From NCBI GenBank assembly GCA_019155185.1, contig CM032814.1, forward strand, positions 980,647 through 1,044,646: DNA of 64,000 bases. The letters are read 5' to 3'. The position numbers and the translations under genes are program-made. Source of the DNA: Beaufortia kweichowensis. Taxonomy: Eukaryota > Chordata > Actinopteri > Cypriniformes > Gastromyzontidae. Positions 38,844-51,359 of this stretch are shown piece after piece. Numbering within the stretch: position 1 is the stretch's first letter; each line of letters starts with the position of its first letter. The notes under the pieces are model-generated. The model made no database searches and had not been told where the DNA came from. It worked only from the letters and a program-made list of their open reading frames with translations.

Positions 38844-39075
38844 AATGGAACACTCCACAGCAATATATTCATATTGTTTATAGTCATATATTCCCAGCAA
38901 CATTTTAAATTGATACATTTCAACATAGATATGAAGGGTCATATCTGCAGGTCACATAAGGGTCACATTGATAAGACGTTTGACATCAGCTAGTATCTTC
39001 ACCCTGTAGCTTATAATGCCTTAGTATGTACACTTAGAGAATTTACATTTGTATAGAATTAAACAAATGTCAATC

Positions 39076-39150
39076 AAGTCAAGTTTATTTTTATAGCGCC
39101 TTTCAGAATTTTGCATTGTTGCAAAGCAGCTGTACAGAAAACACATTCTG
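39076..39150 (-). mobile_element. Short LINE-tail fragment
   Basis: AAGTCAAGTTTATTTTTATA followed by GCGCC and then TTGCAAAGCAGCTGTACAG repeats the minus-orientation tail and adjoining segment of copy A (CAAAGCAGCTTTACAG near 36543). It is a third, truncated copy. Confidence 0.55.
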
Positions 39151-39837
39151 AATTTGTAGAGAATTGAATTGTAAGATCTGCGAGTCATTAGCTATTTTTT
39201 GCAATTTTTTTTGCTCATACACTTGTGATATGTTTCCCATATTCGCACAGTAGGACTAGGTGTTATTATTCGGATTTTTCAGCACAGTTTTAATTTCAAG
39301 AGTACATTTTCGCAAATTGGGTGACTACTTTGAAGATGCTAAAATATAATATGCTGTAATATAATTCCCTAGAGAACTCAACACTGCATCATGACGTTGA
39401 TGCTATAAAAATGAGCTTCAGGTATGCCTGGGTCTGAACATGTGTGAAATCACAATTCTTGTCTTCAAAAAACAATGTCTGTCATGCAAAGTAAGTTGCT
39501 TTGAATGAAATAAAGGTAATGTAAATGTTTTGTTTAAGAGCAGAGTATGCTCGGCCATCTCTTGAGGGGCTGGCTGTCAACAGTGGCTGTCTGAAGTGCT
39601 GTCTACTTTAGAGGACAATCTGATTACAGACAACCAGCCAGTCGATCCTCTTTCAGCAGACACACTTGCGCAGGCTAAGGCTGTGCAGATTCCTCATGAT
39701 CACTTACGAAGATCTGCTAAAGGTTGCTTGCTTGCGTTGTTACTAAATAAACTGGCTGGACTGGCTGGATAACTGCTTTTTTACAGTACGTCTGGCCAAA
39801 AACATCCTCTACGCAAGAAGCTCCTATTTTTTATTGG

Positions 39838-39965
39838 AGCCAATGGTCTTGTGGGCAGTGCTCCAACATATGTGGCGCGGTTGTGCTTCAGACGACCTGA
39901 GTTTGAATCCCAGATCGTGGTACTTTCCTGATCCCACCACTGGTATAGGCAGATGCTAGGGGTAT
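39838..39965 (+). mobile_element. tRNA-derived SINE-like fragment
   Basis: An A-box-like TGGTCTTGTGGGCAG near 39843 and a B-box-like GACCTGAGTTTGAATCCC near 39893 lie in the order and spacing of a RNA polymerase III promoter. They are followed by GATCGTGGTACTTTCCTGAT. No tRNA cloverleaf is preserved, so it is called a SINE and not a tRNA gene. Confidence 0.5.
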
Positions 39966-40515
39966 CAGAGTAGAAGGTAAGAGACTTTCAAAGAACTAAT
40001 CCCTCACTGAGGCCACAGCACAGTGGTGTCAGGCAATAGACACTTTAGCCAACCAGTTCTCATATGCAAAAGCAAAGGCTGGGTGGGCTGCCAGCACAAT
40101 GAAGCCTACCCACACCAAAAGAGACCAGATCTAAAGTCCGTTCCAGGATGGATAGAAAGAAGGCCTGAGAAAAAGAGTATGTCATCATTATCAACCCCGC
40201 CACCAGAGTTGTTTCAGAGAACAGTGGCATCCGTGGCACATCCCCATTACATTCTCTTCTGCCCTTCTGCTTTCTCCTGTCGACATGCTGCTTCAGAATA
40301 CTGGGCAGGTTAAGATAATTATACCTTTCTCACATTTTTCTCTCACATTTATCTCCTGTTCTCCTCATTTTGACAGTGTGCTGATCAACTTACTAAGAAG
40401 AAATAGTTAATGTTATCCCAGGGCTCAGTATTCTCTTGAACAAAGCGGCTATAGAACGTGTTTCACATTGCCAGAGAGTGTCAGGCTTTTACAGCAGGAA
40501 GTGCCCAAAAAGACA

Positions 40516-40694
40516 ACATTTACATTTAGCACTTTTATCCAAAACGACTTACAAGTGATCACTGGTACACTGGGAGCAATTGGGGTTGTCTTGCTCAAGG
40601 GCACCTTAGTTGTTTTCTTCTGGTACTGGGAATTAAACCAGCAACCTTGTGGTCATGAGTCCAACTCTCTAACCACTAGGCTTCAACTGCCCCA
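40516..40694 (-). mobile_element. tRNA-derived SINE
   Basis: On the minus strand the head reads GGGGCAGTTGAAGCCTAGTG then GTTAGAGAGTTGGACTC (A box) and AAGGTTGCTGGTTTAATTCC (B box). The tail GTAAGTCGTTTTGGATAAAA then GTGCTAAATG is the 3' end shared with fish L2-type LINEs. The length is about 180 bp, and mutation of the B box suggests an old copy. Confidence 0.7.
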
Positions 40695-41424
40695 TACAGC
40701 TGGTGTGTTCAGTTTTAGCTCTGCATTACTTGAACTGGGATTGAACCACAAATAGAATGTACTTTTTCCATTTTGGAGAACCACTCTTCTGGAGGTGGTG
40801 TGGGATTTGACCAAGACACGGGCACAGTTGTCTCCTGCATGTGTAGAGTCGATTCATGCTGCCATTTGCAGCATCAGGCTAGGTCAAATATTATTAGTAC
40901 TCCAGATTTAGAGACTGGTGCACATGAGGCCATTTCAGTTTTGGCTCAAGAGCAGGGGCTTTCACCTTAAAAACCATCCTCTGAAGGTGGTAAGAGTTAC
41001 CTGCCGAGGGTTTGCACCCTTTGTATGCGGAACCGGTTTCTCCTTGGGTCCCACTCTAAAGGTCTTGCCATTGCAGAACTCAGTCGTGGCCTAGAGTGTG
41101 GTTCTCAATGGCTGTCCAGCCCGTGGGCTGTGGGGGGACCCTTATCTAACCCTAGCTGCATGAACAGTGTTGTATATAAATCACCAGGGAAAATATTATA
41201 AGCTCGTCTTTTAATGGAAGTTCTTGAGACAAAATTAAGTCCTAGAACTCCTACTAAGAAAAAGTTATGCTCTGATATGATGGCTCTTCAGGTCGTGGTA
41301 TGAGTACCACCACCTGGCCTATTGAGATTTCACACGTGTTTAGACTTGGGTGTACCTGAAGCACTTCCCCATAGCATTAATGCAATGACACAGCGTCTCG
41401 TTCCCTCGTTTCTAACTCAGGAAA

Positions 41425-42164
41425 TCTGTTATTTTAGTATTTGGATTTTTTTTTAACAACCTAATTTTCATAGTTAAATTAGCATTTTCCAGAGAAGAAT
41501 AATTGTGTAAAAGTATTCTTTCTGTTTCTGCTGAGTTTCTTTAAGGTAAAGTCAAACCATTTATAAAGCCCATCTGTTGCAATGAAACTTCATTGGCTAG
41601 TTTCAGACTTTGGTTTGAAAATTAAATAAAGAGTGAGAAAGAGAAATGAAACAATTGTTACACTTGATGTTAATTATGATGCTGTGACAGCCTGAGACTA
41701 CTGAGAAAGATCTGTGCTTATTCCAGAATATAATGAGAAAACATTGAGACAGGAGAGAGAGAGGGAAAGAGTAGAGAGAGAGAGGGAGAGCTATGTGTCT
41801 GTGATAAAAAGTGCGAGGAAGTGCTGGCAGGCATCGCGTTTATCATGCAGGTTTAGCATGCATATGTGAAAATGAATGACTCTGTTATCAGCTAGTCTGC
41901 CTTAGCTTTAGTGTACTGCCATTTATTGTGTGTAAATGGCAAACTGTCAGGACCCGCGAGTCACTGATTTATCGGCTACTGCTGTCCTCTCTAAAGGCTA
42001 TGAACTAACATTCACAAACCACCCAGAGCTACTCTGATCTTTGGCTAAATAGTGAAAAAGTGAGTGCAAATTGTCTATTTAAGGTTAAGTTTGCAATTTC
42101 TGCACCACTAAAAATGCAGTTGCAGTCTGTTTGTTTATAGTTCAACAAAATATAAAATATGCAT
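41425..42164. other. Intergenic, GA-rich tract
   Basis: An imperfect GA-rich tract lies at about 41752-41792. No gene or clear element was seen otherwise. Confidence 0.4.
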
Positions 42165-42220
42165 ATCTTCATGTCATCCCAACTGCATATGATTTCTGTT
42201 TCCAGTTGAACACAAACATT
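42165..42220. mobile_element. TTAA-family fragment
   Basis: CTTCATGTCATCCCAACTGC followed by ATATGATTTCTGTTTCCAG and TTGAACACAAAC resembles one arm of the palindromic family at 18815-19088. It is short and diverged. Confidence 0.4.
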
Positions 42221-42451
42221 TTTAATTTAGTCCTGTTATCTTCTTATATGGGATCCAAAAATGCTACACACAGAGACACATTACAGAGACACATGCGTAG
42301 TTATCGACATGTATATATAGATATATATAGGTATAGGTACATGTACAAAACATAAGTCATTTTAATATATAACTGGACATAAGCTGGACATAGCAAACAT
42401 TGGCCCAACCAGTGATGTAAGTTTGGCACAGGACTGGCTTCATCTCAAGAA

Positions 42452-42453
<2 letters not shown>

Positions 42454-42500
<47 letters not shown>

Positions 42501-42509
42501 GTAGTAATA

Positions 42510-42597
<88 letters not shown>

Positions 42598-42600
42598 TAA
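42454..42600. repeat. (TTA)n-(TAA)n inverted microsatellite
   Basis: A TTA array at 42454-42500 is followed, after GTAG, by an imperfect TAA array running to about 42600. Being reverse complements, the arms can form a long AT-only hairpin. Tyr/Asn/Ile homopolymer frames across it are artefacts. Confidence 0.93.
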
Positions 42601-42609
42601 CATTTTAAA

Positions 42610-44890
42610 ATTAACATAATAAAAAACATCACTTTTGATTCCCAGCCCTACTGTCTTGGCACAGTTCTTTCTAGATCAATAAACACTGTATAATGATATT
42701 AATAATTACTGTGTGAATACCAACAGCATTTTGTTAAGTGTTTGCATGACTTCTGGCGTTATGTGCCTTCTTTGAGGGGAGTGTCTATTATCACGTCAAA
42801 ACATGTTCAGAGGGTCAATGCCTCAAACGCTCTAATGAGCTAATCTGACCTGTCAAAAATGAAACAAAACCATAAAAGACAGCAAGCTGATAACTGCCAA
42901 TCACCTGTACTTCTTAAACAGTTGGCCCAGCTCGAGGCATTTTCACACAGACACACACACAAAAAAATGAAAAACACATCTCATATGCACTTTCCCTTTC
43001 TGTAAGGACCCCAGACAGGATATTTCATGATTCATTCAGTTCATTTATACTTTCCTATTGAGCTCTTCTAAAACAAACTCCTTTATGTCTATTTTTCTGT
43101 CTCTGTGTTTACTCTATTCGATGTATGTGAGTGAATGATAATGAGTGGATATTATCAAGCATTTCGGTCGCACTAAGCCATGTTTGAATTTATAAGAAAG
43201 TCTGAGGAAATTTTCTTTTAATCACATGTGTTTACTTCATGATATCCTCATCACCTGATCGCTTTTACGCCATACATAAGACAGACATGTCCAGAAAGTC
43301 TGCAGCGGTTATTACAGACAGATCTACAGTCTCTGACTATGCAGTACATGTATTAAACTAGCGCAGAGGCATTCTTTTTTGACACTACGAAACTAATATC
43401 CAGGATATTCACATTAATAAACCTCTCTTTCATGCTTTAAATTATTCAGCAAAAAGTCACAATATAACACAGTCATGTTAAATCTGTCACATGTAATGAC
43501 TGCTCAATGAATTTTGCTTAAGAAAACATGAAACTGTGTGCTTTAGCCCTGTAATGTGCAATAGACCGCTTAAGGGAGAAGATCTGACTGTCACAAAATA
43601 GTGACAGAGTTTAAACTGACAGCACTTTATGTAACGCTGTAATGAACTCTGATTAAATCTGTTCAATTTCAAGAATATTTTTGTACTGTTTGCACTACCA
43701 GCGAAACTATTTGCAGTGTGTATTAAAGGGTGGATGTCTCTTTATTATTATGGGTATTGTAATTCTTCTCTTGAAATTCAGTAACACAATATGTCTACTA
43801 AATATTACTGTACATCACATTGACAAATCTTAGAAGCTAGAATTCTCTTGAAAGATCTGCATATTATCACTAAAAACATGCAGCTTCTCTAAAGACAAAA
43901 AATCTAATATAATTTTTACAGCTAGCTGTGCTCATTTACTTTCAGTGTACACATTTACTAGCCTAACTACATTTTTCAAAAGCTTACTGTATTATTAGCG
44001 AGTTACTAATGATTAACGATATTATAAAAAATATCAATTATCTTTAATATACAGTAATAATGTTATGGCCACAATACTATGCTTGCTATAATAACATACA
44101 GAGCATGCAAACTAATTATTAACAAAATACTTACTGTGCAGTTAATTTACATGATAACAAAGTGATCATGTTTATGTCATCTTTTAGATTAATAATACAG
44201 ATATAAAGTATGTGTGCTGACAGATCATATAGGGATTGATTTCTCATCTTTATTAAGAGTAAGAAATTCCTAATCTGTGCATACAAAAGTATACAATATA
44301 ATCACTAAAATGCACAATTTAAAGTACTCAGTATAAATATTAGGCAATTGTGCTAGTGCAGGTTTGTGCAAATAAACCATGCAAGATAAAATGCATTTCT
44401 TCACCTAATACTAATGATTAATGATAATTCTGTACCGAACATTTATGCAATTCATAACATGTTTTCAAGTAAATCTCAGTTATCTAATTAGTATTAAGCA
44501 AGTGTTTGACCAGAGAAATACTCTTGGGTTTACGGAGTTCAGCAAATCTTCAGCTCAATTCCTGAAGGAGTTTGATACTCAAGGTCAATTACAGCTTGAA
44601 CAATATAAATGTCACTGGGTCAAGATCACAAACTCTCGCTGTATTTAATAAGAAAAAGAAGACCATTTTGAGTGCCTTATCGCAACACAGGTTAATTATT
44701 AAACTTGGCAAGAGAACACACAGCTTTAGCGAGACCTAGATCCAGTTTCATCCAGTCTGACACCTACTGTATGAAAACACAAACATTTATCACAACATGA
44801 AAAAGATTCCCTCATGTAATTAGCCTATGTATTAATTTATTGGAAGCTTGTGCTTTCTAAACAGGCTTAATTATGTGCTTCCACTTAATT
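42610..44890. other. Intergenic, no gene seen
   Basis: AT-rich non-coding sequence. The block near 42830-42960 is GC-balanced. No exon or recognised repeat. Confidence 0.42.
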
Positions 44891-44899
44891 ATATTTGGT

Positions 44900-45145
44900 A
44901 TGTTTTAGAGTCACAGATGGAAAAACATATTTATTTTGGGAGATAAAAGTCCACCTGGGACAGAGCGAGATCTCAGCAGGGCTGTGAGCCGTCTGGTAGG
45001 AATTTACTGGATTAGCTCAGTCACTAAATGTGAGATGAACCGTGTTGTCAATCAGCCCGAGGGCAGACAAAGAGAGCTGGAGCTGTCAATCAAAGCTTGG
45101 CCTTCAATCGCTTCATTCACCAAAGCCTTTAAAATGGACTGATGA
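44900..45145. promoter_or_regulatory. Candidate conserved non-coding block
   Basis: A repeat-free, GC-balanced block with two TGTCAATCA-type PBX/HOX-like sites (near 45048 and 45083), GGATTAGC near 45009 and CTTCAATCGCTTCATTCACC near 45103. Composition contrasts with the AT-rich flanks. A 68-codon frame crosses it without recognised similarity. Confidence 0.3.
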
Positions 45146-45149
45146 GCGT

Positions 45150-46555
45150 GACATCTCAGAGCTGAGGTATGACAGAACTGAAGAAGTCACTACACATTCT
45201 TATTCTATTATCTTAACCTAAAGTTTTTATTAAATTCCTAAGAGAAAGTCAAACAGATCAAATCTGCTAAATCAAGGTGGTTCAATAGATTGTTGCACAA
45301 ACTGTGTATTTTTATAACAAAGATCATCGGCGGGTTTTCACATCTTCTCAGCTTGTTTGTATTTTTGACCTATATTTGTTTGATAGATATTATGTAGAAA
45401 TTGTTTAGGTACTTAATTAAGAGTATATAAAAACGTAATCATTTTTACTATGACTTGATTATGTGCAAGATTAACAATATTAAACTACATCAAAAAGCAA
45501 CAGACCGTCCTATAAAAAATGCGGATGTAATCTTCAAATCAAGTTTGTTCACCAATGCAAAATACAGACATTTTTTTATTAAAACATAATATTTTAGTAT
45601 TGTTACAGCTTCATTGTGTCTATTATAACTGAGCTGCATTAATGTTGTTATTCATATAGTATTATAAACCATCAACAGCGGCTCACCGGGAATTGTCCTG
45701 ACGCTCCCGATCTGTCATTCTGATCATTAAGACTTTAAATATTTCCAAGTTTCATTTGGTTTAGATGGCATATGTTTCATAGTAAACTGCTACTTCCTGA
45801 AATCATTTAAAATTGATTTAACCTATAGAGAATCAATAGAAATATTTACACAAACCCCTTATGAGCAGCGGGGTGATATCCAGCATTTTGCGAATTCATT
45901 TAATCAGAGGAAGAAAAAGAGGAAAGGGTCCAGCACTGGTTTTGTTGTGTATTCTACATTGCAGTGTTTGGAATGCGCTGTGCGCCGTCATTGGTCTTCC
46001 AGATCTGTGTGTGACACTTTATGTCCTCGAGTGCAGTCTATTTAGCTGCAGTTCTGATCAGCATCTTTATACTCTATCAGCCCTGGGCTGCAATTTCTGC
46101 AGGATGCTTTTATAAATGAGCATAATCAGAGGTGAGCCGCCACTCTCTGATTGCAGCTGGAAACCGAGCTGAGAAACTTTACTGGATTATCATGCCACTC
46201 GAGAACCGAGCACACACACACACGTCATACCACTGGCCTACAATGCAGTCCTTTTGCTATTGGCATTCTGCGCCTGCACTTTGTCTTATTTCACTAAAAT
46301 AATATAATTGTCCCTCATTTTATTGCTTGTAAAGCCATCTCCTTACTGCAGGCAATGTAGGTGATCAATGTACCGTCTAAATGAATCAATTCTTGCAGGA
46401 ATACTGTTTGTTTGGAAAATGATCCTGACCAGGACAGGGGGGACAATTGTGCTTGTATTAGTTTAGTGGCTTGGGTTTTCATGTTCGCCCACAATGCATT
46501 GGAAATGACTCGATTTTTCATGTTATGAGTATTTTATACAGCAGCCTCTCCATGT
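45150..46555. other. Intergenic, no gene seen
   Basis: AT-rich, with a GC-balanced part at about 45840-46270 carrying a CACA run near 46211-46222. No coding or RNA gene was recognised. Confidence 0.4.
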
Positions 46556-46559
46556 AATA

Positions 46560-46860
46560 CACTATATAAGTCATTACTTAAATAGAATAAATAGACATGT
46601 TTGTTAGTCTCGGCGTGCCGCGAGCCCATCGGCCTTTACTTGAGCTATGAGAGGAAATAAGAACCTCAGTAAAGTAGCTGCAGCGCTTTCGAATCACCAT
46701 CATTTTTATAGAGACGCTTATCAGACTGATACTTTGTCTCGTGGTGATTCTGCTTATATGGGAGAATATCTGGCAGGGTTAAACTCTATTAACAATGGTA
46801 AGTGGTGGGAATTTTGAGGAAGTCCTCGCTCCCCATCCTCATATTTAACACATCCAATGT
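46560..46860. promoter_or_regulatory. Candidate conserved non-coding block
   Basis: A CpG-retaining patch (CGGCGTGCCGCGAGCCCATC near 46611) is followed by ATTAACAATGG near 46788, a SOX-type ACAATGG core, in low-repeat sequence. Inferred from texture. Confidence 0.22.
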
Positions 46861-46869
46861 TTCTCTCAG

Positions 46870-48100
46870 AACATTGAACATTAATTACATTAAACATGCA
46901 CTGTATAAGAATTGTTTACTGTAGGACATTTTAATATGACAATCCCTGCTCACTCTGACTGTTTATTCATTCAGGATTTTTTTCTACAGTCATGAAACAA
47001 ACACAAGACAAATATTGCATTAGTATTATCCATGTTACCAAGTGACAGATCAATTTGCATCACAATATTGGTCCATTAGTTAAGAACCACTGATAAAGGC
47101 TAATAATAATGTTCAATAAAAACCTAGAAACTGAAATTTAAGAAAAAACATAACATTAATTTAATCTTTCAAATATTTAAAAACAGAATTTACGCATTAT
47201 TCCTTTACCACAGCTGTTGGTAGATTTTGAAAGAGAGATGCTTTGACCAAGCTGAAACAGTAACTTGTAATGTCTAAATATTACACATTATTGATTAATG
47301 GTGTTTGCTTATATTATTTAAGTTCTATGTAAATCAATTAATGTTTAATGTTTAATTTTTTTCTTTATGTTGTGCCACTTATGTATAATACATATGCTCT
47401 TTTTGATTAATAAAATAATCTTTAATTAACAAGTAATTGTAAATAATGATTTTAAATATTGACTGCACCCATTAATTTCCCAAAAGGGAGCACATGCATC
47501 AAAATACATAATACATGCGTTAAACAAGTGAATTGTTTGTACGAGTCTAGTTTACAGAAATTAAGGTATGTTCATGAAGTTCATCAAGTAAGATTTGCTC
47601 ACCCACTGTTTCAATTGTTTGGTAAGTTATGTGAATTTCTTGTCTTTGTTATTTAATTTAAATTTGTTTGTTTTTTACAAGATTTTTGCCTTTGGTTTTT
47701 TGGACGGAATAGACAAGATTTAATCTGTGCCCCTATATAAGCACAACAGACGTGTGTACACGTGATACACCTGCAAACAATGTGCCACAAATATGACTAG
47801 TTTATATGTTTTGTTTCTTATATTTTGTTATCTTCTGTTGCTTACATCAAAGTCTTAAACTCTACGGCAATTTGGCACAATTTGTCTTGGTAATATGGTT
47901 AATAGTAATACAGATGTTAGTTTCATCTGTTGGGCTGGTCAATTGCTTTTGTTGTGTAGCTAATGTCATGTTTGTACATTTGCATATTGACAGGTCAATA
48001 TTCATCAAGCTTTATATCTATACTGAATAAATACACAAAAAATAGGTCCTTTTACATTCATCAAGCTAAATACTCTATACTGTCAACTGTACACAAAAAT
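46870..48100. other. Intergenic, no gene seen
   Basis: Strongly AT-rich with no recognised elements. Confidence 0.45.
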
Positions 48101-48266
<166 letters not shown>

Positions 48267-48269
48267 TTC

Positions 48270-49400
48270 AGCATCGGGACCGTGCCGTCCACTCATTCAT
48301 GTCGTAGTGCAGGAAGTGAAACTGTAACTCAGAGTTCACATGTAATTGGTTATGGTCACGCTACCCAAACAGGAAGGAATCTGTAACTGATTAGAATTCT
48401 TCCTCCTGCAATAATAGTCCCAAAATTAATTATACTCCGGTCCTATTCCCACTATTGCTTTTCCTGTTTGGAAGCTGTTTTATAGAGCACAAATCCCTAG
48501 ACAACAAAGTCGAGTTTTCAATTACGAGGGGAGTCAAATGGTGCTGCTAAGCCAACGGACAGACATCCATCATCAAATCAGACAGATGCACAAGTCAGAA
48601 TTCAGCCAAAAAACACTCAATGCTCTCATGTAAGTTCTTAAAGCATCATGTCAAAGATGTGCTGGGCTCATGGGTTATTTCATAAACCTGTTTTTTATAA
48701 GGTAATATTCATGAGAACTTAAAATACTGGGTCATTTTGACTCTAGCATGCACATTTATCACAGACAGTAACAATAAAAGAATCGGTAGGTACATCTGTC
48801 CTGAGTTACAGTGAAATCATGAATAGTCATTTGTGTCAGTATTTTCGCATCATAGACTCTGTTATATAGTATAATAATAATGTATCTACTATTATCCACA
48901 TATTACACATACTTTAGAGTCAATCAATCATGTATTATTGAGAATTGTGACCTCAGATTATTATTTTCAGTCCCGGCTGCAATAATCAAATTGAGATGGA
49001 AATTCAAACAAGATTTATGGCGGCAGGCTAGATCTGAAATCTGGAAATGCTTTTGAAATGTTGTACCTCAAATTAAATACTTTTGGTCCTCATAGATAGA
49101 AAGAGACATATTATATAGATATAAGAGACATAGACATGTTTTATAAAGTTAAATAGTAAATCACATGCATATTTGACAAATATACAGAGCAGTCAGTATA
49201 TGGAAAACTATTTAATACATGTCAGTGTTCATGTACAACATGGATTTTTATAAAATGATGACAAATGTAATTGCACATAAAAAAATACTATACAAGCAAA
49301 ACATACTCACATAACTATTATAGCTGATATGACATGTGTTTGTTGTGATGTATATATTTCATATATTTCAATATCACCTAATACAACCAAACACAACACA
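48270..49400. other. Intergenic, no gene seen
   Basis: GC-balanced to about 48600, then AT-rich. No exon or clear repeat. Confidence 0.42.
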
Positions 49401-49406
49401 GAAATG

Positions 49407-49697
49407 TGATAACACTTTACAATAAATATTAAATTACATTTGTTAACATTTGTAACATGAACTAAAAATGAACAATATGGTTTTCACAGTTTTTAATTTT
49501 TGTAAATGCTAGTTGATGCCAATACAATTGATCTTGTTAGTTCACTGTGTGTGTTTGATTTTAAAAATGTATAAGCAAATGCTGAAATTAGCATGAACTA
49601 AGATTAATAAATGCTCTAGAAGTATTGTTCTTTGTTAGTTCATGCTAATGCATTCACTAATGTTAACAAATACAACCATATTGTAGAATATTACCAA
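49407..49697. mobile_element. Non-autonomous DNA-transposon remnant with inverted ends
   Basis: The left end (GTGATAACACTTTACAATAA) and the right end (TTGTAGAATATTACCAAAA) are imperfect reverse complements. Repeated inverted modules such as GTTAACATTTGTAACATGAA and TAGTTCATGCTAATGCATTC lie between them. This layout matches an abundant fish family whose members begin with GTAACACTTTACAATAAGG-like ends. No transposase is present. Confidence 0.65.
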
Positions 49698-49699
49698 AA

Positions 49700-50960
49700 A
49701 TGTATTATGTAGTAGCTTCCTTTAATCATAATTGCTAATTGCTAATTGGCTGTTTTGATATAATAGTAGTTATAGTTCTGTTTATAATAAACAACAATTA
49801 AAACAGCAGACCTGATACATTTTAAACACATCTCTTCTAGTATAATTTTCTTAAGCATCATGCTACCATGTCCTAATAAATGAAATATAAACAAAATCAT
49901 TTGCATTCTAAAAAATATTTGTCTAATATAGAATTAAAAATAGTACTTTAGGCACATTTGTAAACTCATTTTTAAACTAATTACATATCTGTAATAACAG
50001 AATGAACATGAAATCATGCTATTTACAATTTTCTTAACATTTACATTAGATTCAGACATTTCCACATTATTTCACAACAATAAACAATTTCACATTATTA
50101 TGAAATAATTATTCAGATAATATTAATCTCTAGAGTTTATACATCTGAGCTATACATGTAACATGAATCAGATTGTCGGAGATAAACAGGTTATTTCCGC
50201 TGCTGTATATAAAACAGAATAAATTTGCATGTTTCCATTTTCTGTACATTAAAGAAGCACTCATGTTGATCAAAAATGAACAAACATATTAATCTCTCGC
50301 AGCATTTAAAATCATCACTTACCGCTGCTTTACTTTAGCTAAACAGCTCTTTCAGCACGTGTTGTCTGTCATTGAGATTGAAAATTCGAGAATGGGCTGG
50401 AAATTGGAACCATCTCGAATGCCGTCCTGGAGAGAGGCAAACAAACTTAAATGAGTTCATGCCTGCCAAGACACATTTCACCAAAGGGCAGAAAGGAAGC
50501 ATGAGATAACGCAGGAGAAGCCAATTAATGCTGATCTGTTAAGATTGTTTTGTATGCGGTGTGTGTGAAGTATAGACGTAAAAAGTAACTTTTGATTTAT
50601 GTTCTTTATTAAAATGTGTGAAGTTTTATTAATTATGACTGAAGTAAGTCATTTTGAGAACTTTTTGCTATTGATGTTTTTGTCAAAAGAGACGAGACTT
50701 AAAAGATAACCTATCATAATGTGGTTTTGATGTGGTATACCACAAATCCATTAATCATCAGCTATTGAATTTCACATTTCATCTTCATAAACTCAAGCTC
50801 ACCTTTAAAGAGTGATGGACGTGTCATGACTCATTGTGTAGTACCTGATAAAAACTAAATCCATATTTAATCAATATTGTACACAAAAATTTATTTATGT
50901 TTAATATAACCTCAACAACAATTATACAATGTACAGTTTTACTTTAGATTTTAAATCGTT
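49700..50960. other. Intergenic, no gene seen
   Basis: AT-rich. A GC-balanced stretch at about 50330-50530 could be a conserved block, but shows nothing decisive. Confidence 0.4.
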
Positions 50961-50964
50961 AGAA

Positions 50965-51095
50965 AGTTGCTATGCAATCGCTAGGATGTTGTTGGTGATT
51001 GCCAGGGTGGGACGACGGAGATTGTTACGGCATTACCATGTGGTGATACTGTTTTTAGTGCATTGCTATATAGTTGCTATTTAGTATATTTTTAG
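50965..51095 (+). repeat. Dispersed GTTGCTAGG-type repeat
   Basis: Degenerate TTGCTATGC/CGCTAGG/TTGCTATTTAG units recur through the segment. The core GCTAGGATGTTGT is shared with the minus-strand fragment at 16787-16829. Confidence 0.5.
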
Positions 51096-51191
51096 TGTAT
51101 TTTTGTGCAGATGTGAGATTATTTTACCTGTTTATTTATTGTTGAACTGACAGTTATTCAGCTTTAACGTTACAGTCAACATATTTTGTAG

Positions 51192-51294
51192 GTCTTACTG
51201 GAATGAAGATAGACCACGCGAATCCACAGCATTCAGTAATAAAAAGAAAAGAAAAGGGATTCTTCGAGCAGTTCACATTGGAAAACGTGGACAG
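51192..51294 (+). other. Candidate internal exon of an unknown transcript
   Basis: A 103-bp segment lies between TTTTGTAG (ends 51191) and a strong donor, ACAG followed by GTAAGA at 51295. The next acceptor, TACTTTTACCCTTGCAG, ends at 51352, defining a 58-bp intron. One frame stays open through the segment, is lysine/arginine-rich (KKKRKGILRAVHIGKRGQ) and continues across the splice as VFNPEKVTERL before a stop. The intron is short for a fish, and no homologous protein is recognised. It may be a lncRNA, a lineage-specific gene or chance. Confidence 0.2.
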
Positions 51295-51359
51295 GTAAGA
51301 ATAGATGTGTCTGCTGATGTTGATTCAGTTTAACTTACTTTTACCCTTGCAGGTATTTA

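Larger units (their letters stand above)
39540..41420. mobile_element. Mosaic retroelement-rich zone
   Basis: GC-richer than its flanks, with several broken frames and two tRNA-like SINE heads listed separately. The right end, near 41280-41415 (CACTTCCCCATAGCATTAAT, CAGCGTCTCGTTCCCTCG), resembles terminal sequences that I associate with DIRS-like retrotransposons of cyprinids. This attribution is from memory and uncertain. No intact recombinase or reverse transcriptase frame is visible. Confidence 0.35.

Noticed and set aside
39843..39912. tRNA gene on plus strand
   Set aside because: Same reasoning: only degenerate polymerase III boxes, no cloverleaf.
40620..40694. tRNA gene on minus strand
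   Set aside because: Has A and B box similarity but no complete acceptor stem or cloverleaf, and continues into a LINE-type tail; it is a SINE.
42357..42632. Poly-Tyr/Asn and poly-Ile frames
   Set aside because: Translation of the TTA/TAA microsatellite.
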